Shown here in pieces: positions 58,243 through 64,000 of a stretch of DNA of 64,000 nucleotides. Position numbers and translations under genes: made by a program. The notes beneath the pieces are model-generated. The model was given only the letters and a program-made list of their open reading frames with translations, ran no database searches and was not told the DNA's origin. Location of the stretch: assembly GCA_031253835.1 (NCBI GenBank), contig JAIRVP010000054.1, positions 186,001-250,000 of the forward strand, written 5' to 3'. This stretch comes from Burkholderia sp. GTDB taxonomy: Bacteria > Pseudomonadota > Gammaproteobacteria > Burkholderiales > Burkholderiaceae. The stretch's first letter is position 1. Each line of letters begins with the position of its first letter.

Positions 58243-58998
58243 TTACGCGACGCGACCGGCGCGGATCGACAGCGGCCATGTGACCCGCCGCCGCGACGCA
58301 GGATCGCCCCACGCGTCGCGCAATGTTTCCGCGAGGGCATCCACGGGATTGGCGCCCAGGGCCTTCTCCGCGGCTTTCACGGCCGACCATGTGTTGAGGT
58401 AGCCGATGAGGTCATCGAGGCACCACTGCACGTCGATCGCCAACGCGGGCGGCACGACCTCATCGAACGGGAACGGCAGGCGTCGATAGCCATCCTCGAC
58501 ATGGCCGCGTTCGGCAGGCCAATAGCCGCCGATGGTGTCGTAATAGAAATGCAGCACCGCGTCATCCACCGCGCCTTCGACATGCAGCACGCCGTACGTG
58601 ACGAGGGCGATGCCGGCCTGCCGCCGGGCAACGCGACGCACCTCGGCATAGAATTTGTCGAGGTCCAGCCAGTGGGCTGCCTGCGCCACCGCGATCAGGT
58701 CCACGCTGGCATCGGGAAGCCCGCTGTCCTCCGCAAGCGACGTGCGGTACGTCACGCCGTCGTGCGGTTGGGCCTTCCCGATCTGCGCCGCGCTGGCGTC
58801 CGTCGCGACGACTTCATCGAACCGATCGGCGAGCAGCACCGACAACTGTCCCGTGCCGCATCCGCAATCCAGTGCGCGTTCACGCGCCGGGGCGAGACTG
58901 GCGAGAAAGTCGATCAACGCCGCCGGATAGGTCGGGCGATAGGCGGCATAGCCTGCGGATCCGCCGGAAAAGTGATCTTTGAAGGTCGTGGTCGCCAT
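58243..58998 (-). CDS. Class I SAM-dependent methyltransferase (Tmt1-like)
   Basis: About 251 residues (ATG 58998; ATG 59004 also possible). The SAM-binding motif I is ALDCGCGTGQ (43-51 region). N-terminal FSGGSAGYAAYRPTYP, central AHWLDLDKF, YWPAERGHV and LNTWSA resemble yeast trans-aconitate methyltransferase Tmt1 and relatives. First gene of the operon with the FlK-like and dehalogenase genes, 17 bp apart. A trans-aconitate-type substrate would be notable because the toxic product of fluorocitrate on aconitase is 4-hydroxy-trans-aconitate. That link is speculative; the family is broad. Confidence 0.85.
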   Translation of the reverse strand: MATTTFKDHFSGGSAGYAAYRPTYPAALIDFLASLAPARERALDCGCGTGQLSVLLADRFDEVVATDASAAQIGKAQPHDGVTYRTSLAEDSGLPDASVDLIAVAQAAHWLDLDKFYAEVRRVARRQAGIALVTYGVLHVEGAVDDAVLHFYYDTIGGYWPAERGHVEDGYRRLPFPFDEVVPPALAIDVQWCLDDLIGYLNTWSAVKAAEKALGANPVDALAETLRDAWGDPASRRRVTWPLSIRAGRVA

Positions 58999-59060
58999 GT
59001 GCATCGCCGTCTGGTGTCGTGATTCGATTCATATCTTATCAAGATGGATTTTCGTGTAAA

Positions 59061-59077
59061 CATATAAGATTTATATG
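59061..59077. promoter_or_regulatory. Palindromic LysR-type operator upstream of the defluorination operon
   Basis: Perfect 7-3-7 palindrome CATATAAGATTTATATG about 63 bp upstream of the methyltransferase start, in an AT-rich gap. A related but shorter element, CATATATTATG, lies at 60046-60056 just upstream of the LysR gene. Confidence 0.6.
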
Positions 59078-59103
59078 GATACGATCACGCCCGATCGGAA
59101 CGG

Positions 59104-60021
59104 CTAGCGCTGCGCGGAACGGCGGCTGGAATCGACGACGTGGGACTTCAGATAGTCCAGCAGGATCGCGGCTGCCTTGCTCAACGATCGTTCCGACGGC
59201 CAGCAGATTCCGACCTTGAGTTGATCGCCCTCTTCCTGCGGAAGGTGCAGCGACGAGATCTCCGGATCGCTCCTGACGGCCGCCAGCGGAAGCGTGGTCG
59301 CGGCGAGCCCGGCACGAACCGTTGCGAATATCAGTTCCGGGTTCTCGGCCTCGAGAACGATCTTCAGCGGCACGCCCAGCTCCCGCGCATGACGCTCCAT
59401 CAGGTCACGCTGGTGAAATCCTGGCGGATACACGGCCAACGGTGCGTCAAGAAGCTGCTTCCAGGAAATACGTCTGGAGAACTTGAGAGTTCGGGCGAGT
59501 GCCGGAGCGATGCAGGCAACGTTAGGAATGCTCCACAACAGTTCCGATTCGACGCCAGGCTGCGCGCCTCGGTGTGCGGTGAGACCGAAGTCGAGCCCCT
59601 GGCTCCGGACCAGCGCCTCGATTTCCAGTGCGCCCGCCTGGTGTACGCGAACCCGAATGCCGGGGTGCTCGCGCATGAAATCGGGCAGGACGCGCGCCAA
59701 CGCAAACTGCGTGACCATCGCGGGGGCAGCGATGCGGACGTGGCCGACGGACAAGCTTTCCAGATCCTGGATTTCCTGCTGGATGCCTTGCAGGAGCGAC
59801 ATCGCCGGCGTCGCGCGATCCCTGAGGAGCCTGCCCGTTTCGGTGAGTTCGACGCCGCGTTTCGTGCGAACGAACAGGATCGTCCCCAATTCGCGCTCGA
59901 GTTCTTTCATCGCAATGCTCACTGCGGATTGAGCGATATGGAGCGCATTGGCGGCAGCGGAGAACCCGCCGTTCTGCACGACAGACATGAACACTTCGAT
60001 GCGGCGCAGCTTCACATTCAT
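59104..60021 (-). CDS. LysR family regulator of the defluorination operon
   Basis: About 305 residues from MNVKLRRIEV. Helix-turn-helix FSAAANALHIAQSAVSIAM; effector domain from about residue 90 (VGHVRIAAPAMVTQFALA). It is transcribed in the same direction as the methyltransferase-FlK-dehalogenase-ACAD operon, 105 bp upstream, with a palindrome between. It is less GC-rich than the backbone, like the genes it precedes. It likely activates them in response to an organohalogen or a derived CoA ester. Confidence 0.9.
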   Translation of the reverse strand: MNVKLRRIEVFMSVVQNGGFSAAANALHIAQSAVSIAMKELERELGTILFVRTKRGVELTETGRLLRDRATPAMSLLQGIQQEIQDLESLSVGHVRIAAPAMVTQFALARVLPDFMREHPGIRVRVHQAGALEIEALVRSQGLDFGLTAHRGAQPGVESELLWSIPNVACIAPALARTLKFSRRISWKQLLDAPLAVYPPGFHQRDLMERHARELGVPLKIVLEAENPELIFATVRAGLAATTLPLAAVRSDPEISSLHLPQEEGDQLKVGICWPSERSLSKAAAILLDYLKSHVVDSSRRSAQR

Positions 60022-60211
60022 AACGTATATCCAACGGGGGCTGGACATATATTATGAAGATGTTCTGCGCGTGGCTAGCCTTGCGCGTGTCTCGGTCAAA
60101 AAGCGGCATGGCCGCAACGTTGATCCGTTCGCAGCTGAACGCGTGTCGCCGCCCTTCCGCCCCCAGCGCATCGCCACCCGCCCCTATCACCTATCCTCAC
60201 ACCATAGTTTT

Positions 60212-60234
60212 TATCCGCTGGCGCGGATATTTTT
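60212..60234 (+). terminator. Hairpin with T-run upstream of rpiR
   Basis: TATCCGC/GCGGATA stem with TGGC loop followed by TTTTT. No plus-strand gene ends here, so it may be a leader attenuator for the rpiR-ddpX operon or block readthrough. Confidence 0.45.
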
Positions 60235-60240
60235 GGCTTT

Positions 60241-60283
60241 GTTAGATGGATGACATTCGATCATCCGACGACAACGATCTAAC
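60241..60283. promoter_or_regulatory. Nested inverted repeat before the RpiR start
   Basis: Outer arms GTTAGAT and ATCTAAC (60241-60247, 60277-60283) enclose inner arms GGATGA and TCATCC (60248-60253, 60261-60266). The element ends five bases before the start codon and replaces any ribosome-binding site there; likely an operator, possibly autoregulatory. Confidence 0.5.
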
Positions 60284-60288
60284 AGCCG

Positions 60289-61182
60289 ATGACCTGCGCG
60301 TTCGCCCATACCGTCGAATCCCGCTATGCCGAGCTGACGCCGACCGCCAAGCGCATCGCCAGCTACATGCTCGCGAACCTCGACCGGCTCGGGCTCGAGA
60401 CGGCCGACCAGATCGCGCAGCAGGCCGGCACCAGCGGCATCTCGGTCGGGCGCTTCCTGCGCAGCGTCGGCTACCGCAATCTCGACGACCTGAAACGCGA
60501 GCTGCGCGGCGGCGCCGATCGTCCGTGGATGATCACCGACCGGCTCGACGAATACCGGCGCGTCGCCGGCGCGCCACCGGCCGAACGCACCGGCACCGGC
60601 ACCGGCAATGGCAGCGACGGCACGCTCGCGTCGTCGCTCGAACGTGAGCTCGATGCGATCCGCCACGTGTACCGGCTCGCCGAAGGCCCCGTGTTCGCGC
60701 AAGTCGCCGACCGGATCGCGCAGGCCGACGCGGTGTTCATCCTCGGCATCCAGTCGACGCGCGGGATCAGCAACGCATTCAGCAGCTACCTCGAATACCT
60801 GCGCCCGCGCGTGTTCTATTCCGACGGCCAGTCGGGCTCGTATGTCGATTCGCTGAACTCCGAATTCGAGCGGCCGTACTGCATCGTCACCGATACGCGT
60901 GCGTATTCGCGCAGCGCACGCCGCTATTGCCAGGCGGCCGCCGAACGCGGGCAGCCGTTCGCGCTCGTCACCGACCTGTCGTGCCCGTGGGCGCGCGACT
61001 GGCCGGCCGACCTGCTGCAGGTGAAGACCGACGTCGGCCAGTTCTGGGATTCGCTCGCGCCGCTCACCTGCCTGTTCAACCTGCTGATCACGGCCGTGGT
61101 CGATCGCCTCGGCCCCGCGATCGACCGGCGCGTCGCGCGCAACCGCGAACTGCAGCATACGTTCGACCAATTCGAATCCTGA
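60289..61182 (+). CDS. RpiR/MurR family transcriptional regulator
   Basis: A 297-residue regulator: N-terminal HTH_6 domain (about 10-80, LTPTAKRIASYMLAN and AGTSGISVGRFLRSVGY) and a C-terminal SIS-type domain (about 125-280, VFILGIQSTRGISNAF). RpiR proteins sense sugar phosphates or cell-wall sugars such as MurNAc-phosphate. A Gly/Thr-rich linker joins the domains. It heads the operon with the D-Ala-D-Ala dipeptidase and transporter, so it probably controls cell-wall fragment recovery. Confidence 0.92.
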   Translation: MTCAFAHTVESRYAELTPTAKRIASYMLANLDRLGLETADQIAQQAGTSGISVGRFLRSVGYRNLDDLKRELRGGADRPWMITDRLDEYRRVAGAPPAERTGTGTGNGSDGTLASSLERELDAIRHVYRLAEGPVFAQVADRIAQADAVFILGIQSTRGISNAFSSYLEYLRPRVFYSDGQSGSYVDSLNSEFERPYCIVTDTRAYSRSARRYCQAAAERGQPFALVTDLSCPWARDWPADLLQVKTDVGQFWDSLAPLTCLFNLLITAVVDRLGPAIDRRVARNRELQHTFDQFES

Positions 61183-61198
61183 GCGAGCCCGCCTGCCG

Positions 61199-61762
61199 AT
61201 GAACGATCACCGCCTCGTCGAAATCACGCCCGCCACGCATCGCGTCGACATCGATCTCGTCTACGCGACCGACCGCAACCTCACCGGCAAGCCGATCTAC
61301 CGCCACGCGCACTGCCTGCTGCTGGCGCCGGCCGAAGCCGCCTTGCGCCGCGCGGTCGGCATCGCGGCGCAAGCCGGCTTCACGCTGCGCATCTACGACG
61401 CGTACCGGCCGCCGCAGGCGCAGCAGGTGCTGTGGGATTTCCTGCCCGACCCGAACTTCATCGCCGATCTCGGCCGCGGCTCGAATCACAGCCGCGGCAC
61501 CGCGCTCGACCTGACGCTCGTCGGCGCGGACGGCGCACCGCTCGACATGGGGACGGGCTTCGACGAGATGGTCGCCGCGTCCGGCCACTTCCACGCGGGG
61601 CTGCCCGACGCCGTGCAACGCAACCGCCTGCTGCTGCTCGGCGTGATGCACGCGGCCGGCTTCGCGCACATCGACAGCGAATGGTGGCACTACGAACTGC
61701 CCGGCTCGCACGCATTGCCGCAGATCGACAACGCAGCGAGCGGCCCGTGGCGCCTGATGTAA
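61199..61762 (+). CDS. ddpX: D-alanyl-D-alanine dipeptidase (VanX/DdpX)
   Basis: A 187-residue zinc dipeptidase. Zinc ligands H97, D104 (SNHSRGTALDLTL) and H164, base E161 (DSEWWHYEL) and R70 (YDAYRPP) match VanX. It cleaves D-Ala-D-Ala to D-alanine for use as a carbon and nitrogen source, as with DdpX, rather than for glycopeptide resistance, since no vanHA genes are here. No signal peptide, so it acts on dipeptide imported by the transporter encoded next. Confidence 0.94.
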   Translation: MNDHRLVEITPATHRVDIDLVYATDRNLTGKPIYRHAHCLLLAPAEAALRRAVGIAAQAGFTLRIYDAYRPPQAQQVLWDFLPDPNFIADLGRGSNHSRGTALDLTLVGADGAPLDMGTGFDEMVAASGHFHAGLPDAVQRNRLLLLGVMHAAGFAHIDSEWWHYELPGSHALPQIDNAASGPWRLM

Positions 61763-61823
61763 CGACGATGCACGTCCCCTTCACCGTTCACGTTCAACGA
61801 CTTCAACGACAGATGGAGCGCAC

Positions 61824-63425
61824 ATGAAATTCCCGACCTCCCGGCTCGTCGCGGCGCTGGCCGCCGCGACCGTTCTCGCCGCCGTTCCGCTTTCCGCCGC
61901 GCATGCGGAAACGCCGAAGGACATGTTCGTGATGGCCACGCTGCTCGACGAATTCACGACGCTCGACCCGGGCGAGATCTACGAGCTGGTGCCGGAGGAA
62001 TACGTCGCGAACACCTACGACCGGCTCGTGCGCGTCGACCTGCGCGATCCGTCGAAATTCAACGGCGACGTCGCGCAGTCGTGGACCGTCGGCACCGACG
62101 GGCTGACCTATACGTTCAAGCTGCGCCCCGGCCTCAAGTTCCACTCGGGCAACCCGCTGACGGCCGACGACGTCGCGTGGTCGATCCAGCGTGCGGTGCT
62201 GCTCGACAAGGGGCCGGCCGCCGTGCTGACCGGCATCGGCCTCACGAAGGCGAACGTCGCGGCGAACGTGAAGAAGCTCGACGACCAGACGGTGTCGGTC
62301 ACGACCGACCGCAAGTACGCGCCGACCTTCGTGCTGAACGTGCTCGGCTCGTGGCCCGCGTCGGTGCTGGACAAGAAGCTGCTGCTGTCGCACCAGCAAG
62401 GCGCCGACTTCGGCAATGCGTGGCTGAAGACCAACGAAGCCGGCTCCGGCGCGTACAAGCTGGTCAAGTGGACGGCCGGCGACAGCCTCGTGCTGCAGCG
62501 CTTCGAAGGCTACCGGTTGCCGCTCGCGATGAAACGCATCGTGCTGCGCCACGTGCCCGAAGCCGCGAGCCAGCGCCTGCTGCTGGAAAACGGCGACGTC
62601 GACGCGGCGCGCGACCTGAGCCCCGACGACCTGGCGTCGGTCGTGAAGTCGGGCAAGGCGAAGGTTTCGGCCTCGCCGCAGGCGACGCTGCTGTATCTCG
62701 GCCTGAACACGAAGAACCCGACGCTCGCGAAGCCCGACGTGCAGGAAGCGCTGAAATGGCTCGTCGACTATGCGGGCATCCAGGGCAACGTCGTGAAGAC
62801 GACCTACAAGGTGCACCAGACCTTCCTGCCGGAAGGCTTCCTCGGCACGCTGAACGCGAACCCGTACAAGCTCGACGTCGCCAAGGCGAAGGCGCTGCTC
62901 GCGAAGGCCGGCGTGCCGAACGGCTTTTCGGTGACGATGGACGTGCGCAACGACTATCCGTACACGGAAATCGCGCAGGCCGTGCAGGCGAACTTCGCGC
63001 AGGCCGGCATCAAGGTGCAGCTGATCCCCGGCGACAACAAGCAGACGCTCGCGAAATACCGTGCGCGCCAGCACGACATCTACATCGGCGAATGGTCGGC
63101 CGACTACATCGATCCGCACAGCAACGCGCAGGGTTTCGCATGGAATCCGGACAACTCCGACAAGTCGAGCTATAAAATGCTGGCCTGGCGCAACAGCTGG
63201 GACATCCCGCAACTGACGAAGGAAACCGACACCGCGCTCGCCGAGCCGACCGCCGCGAAACGCGCGCAGCTGTACCAGACGATGCAGAAGGAAGTGCTCG
63301 CGCGTTCGCCGTTCGTGATCATGTTCGAGAAAGTCGCGCAGGTCGCGACGCGGCCCGGCGTAAGCGGGCTCGAAGTCGGGCCGATCAACGATCTCGTGTC
63401 GTACCGCAACCTGAAGAAGCAATAA
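61824..63425 (+). CDS. Peptide ABC transporter substrate-binding protein (DdpA-like)
   Basis: A 533-residue family 5 binding protein with signal peptide (cleavage about AHAET). It is a close paralogue of the protein at 49504-51093. Its place after ddpX and before a DppB-type permease makes it the likely binding component for D-Ala-D-Ala or related cell-wall dipeptides, like DdpA. The start ATG has GGAG about six bases upstream. Confidence 0.93.
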   Translation: MKFPTSRLVAALAAATVLAAVPLSAAHAETPKDMFVMATLLDEFTTLDPGEIYELVPEEYVANTYDRLVRVDLRDPSKFNGDVAQSWTVGTDGLTYTFKLRPGLKFHSGNPLTADDVAWSIQRAVLLDKGPAAVLTGIGLTKANVAANVKKLDDQTVSVTTDRKYAPTFVLNVLGSWPASVLDKKLLLSHQQGADFGNAWLKTNEAGSGAYKLVKWTAGDSLVLQRFEGYRLPLAMKRIVLRHVPEAASQRLLLENGDVDAARDLSPDDLASVVKSGKAKVSASPQATLLYLGLNTKNPTLAKPDVQEALKWLVDYAGIQGNVVKTTYKVHQTFLPEGFLGTLNANPYKLDVAKAKALLAKAGVPNGFSVTMDVRNDYPYTEIAQAVQANFAQAGIKVQLIPGDNKQTLAKYRARQHDIYIGEWSADYIDPHSNAQGFAWNPDNSDKSSYKMLAWRNSWDIPQLTKETDTALAEPTAAKRAQLYQTMQKEVLARSPFVIMFEKVAQVATRPGVSGLEVGPINDLVSYRNLKKQ

Positions 63426-63436
63426 GATTCGCCGCA

Positions 63437-64000
63437 TGTCGACTCCCGCCACCTCCCTCGAAGCACTGCGCACGCTGCCCGCGCGGCGCCCGGCCGTGCG
63501 CTGGGCACTGCGCGTGCTGCGCTGGGCGCTCACGCTCGCCGTCACGTTCGCGGGGCTGCTCGCGCTGACGTTCGTGATCGGCCGCAAGGTGCCGATCGAT
63601 CCCGTGCTCGCGATCCTCGGCGATCGCGCGTCGGCCGAGGCGTACGCGGCCGAACGCATCGCGCTCGGGCTCGACAAGCCGCTCGTCACGCAATTCCTGA
63701 TCTACGTGCGCGACGTGCTGCACGGCAATCTCGGCGTGTCGCTGCTGACCGCGAACCCGGTGCTCGACGACATCAAGCGCGTGTTCCCGGCCACGCTCGA
63801 ACTCGCGACGATCGCAACGCTGATCGGCATCGCGATCGGCGTGCCGCTCGGCGTCGCGGCCGCCGTGAAGCACAACCGGCCGGTCGACCACATCGCGCGC
63901 TTCGTCGGGCTGATCGGCAATTCGGTGCCGGTGTTCTGGCTCGGGCTGATGGGGCTGCTGCTGTTCTACGCACGGCTGCACTGGGTCGGCGGGCCGGGCC
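63437..64000 (+). CDS. Peptide ABC transporter permease (DppB type), 3' truncated by window
   Basis: ATG at 63437, 11 bases after the binding-protein stop, opens 188 codons with no stop before the window ends. The product has an N-terminal helix (about residues 28-48), a periplasmic loop with ALGLDKPLVTQFLIYVRD-like sequence, then helices with the DppB pattern (FPATLELATIATLIGIAIG, SVPVFWLGLMGLLLFY). First of the usual two permeases; the rest of the transporter lies beyond the edge. Confidence 0.92.

Larger units (their letters stand above)
60022..60288. other. Intergenic region between LysR and rpiR genes
   Basis: About 270 bases between divergent genes, AT-rich at both ends. The left end has an imperfect TATATCCA/TGGACATATA repeat near the LysR start. 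The right end holds a hairpin and a nested repeat, listed separately. Confidence 0.5.

Noticed and set aside
61199..61762. VanX-type glycopeptide resistance
   Set aside because: No vanH/vanA/vanRS genes; the RpiR regulator and dipeptide transporter fit nutritional DdpX use instead.
1..64000. CRISPR arrays, tRNA/rRNA genes, insertion sequences, prophage
   Set aside because: None seen: no regularly spaced repeats, no transposase or integrase motifs in the larger frames, and no cloverleaf or rRNA sequence recognised by eye.

Overview
This 64 kb window is a GC-rich, densely coding bacterial segment with strong G/C third-position bias. Gene content and protein sequences look like Burkholderia sensu lato, most like the B. 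cepacia complex; this is inference from recognised protein similarity, as no rRNA or other phylogenetic marker is present. Many transporters, LysR/GntR/MarR-type regulators and metabolic cassettes, with few housekeeping genes, suggest an accessory replicon or a variable chromosomal region. I see no rRNA, tRNA, CRISPR array, insertion sequence or intact prophage.

Layout. 0.3-11.5 kb: envelope genes (alpha-2-macroglobulin with PbpC; TPM-domain protein with LemA; a lipoprotein). 11.6-13.4 kb: a Bcr/CflA exporter coupled to a GNAT acetyltransferase. 13.6-19.8 kb: a compact system made of a DUF1989 protein, an FCD-type GntR regulator, and an oppositely oriented operon of solute-binding protein, fused permease-ATPase, amidase and an orphan ectoine-synthase-like enzyme. 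Both ends carry the same palindrome about 90 bp upstream of the first gene. 20.2-23.1 kb: an orphan GltI-like binding protein and a lipoprotein subtilase. 23.2-27.5 kb: mgtA behind a roughly 545-nt leader with small ORFs and a hairpin, then a beta-barrel-like protein. 27.5-36.6 kb: regulators, a PBP7-type peptidase, a MarR-isochorismatase-MFS operon with a 26-bp operator palindrome, LysE/LysR, and a SulP transporter. 37-48.3 kb: MscM channel, MocR regulator with a YdeP-like molybdoenzyme, bestrophin, FUSC exporter with LysR, and a DHA2 exporter. 48.4-52.6 kb: small envelope proteins, an orphan peptide-binding protein and a glycosyltransferase-like protein.

52.5-60.2 kb is the most accessory-looking part. 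An oxdC-mntH pair (oxalate decarboxylase plus Mn transporter) lies between exact 21-bp direct repeats that copy the 3' end of the upstream gene. Next to it is a less GC-rich operon: LysR, a methyltransferase, a protein with every catalytic residue of fluoroacetyl-CoA thioesterase FlK at identical numbering, a haloacetate dehalogenase with the complete fluoroacetate dehalogenase residue set, and an acyl-CoA dehydrogenase. I read this as an organofluorine (fluoroacetate) detoxification or catabolism cassette. It is the strongest candidate for a novel system here.

60.3-64 kb: an RpiR regulator, a VanX/DdpX D-Ala-D-Ala dipeptidase, a peptide-binding protein (paralogue of the one at 49.5 kb) and the start of a permease, together a cell-wall dipeptide scavenging operon that runs off the right edge.
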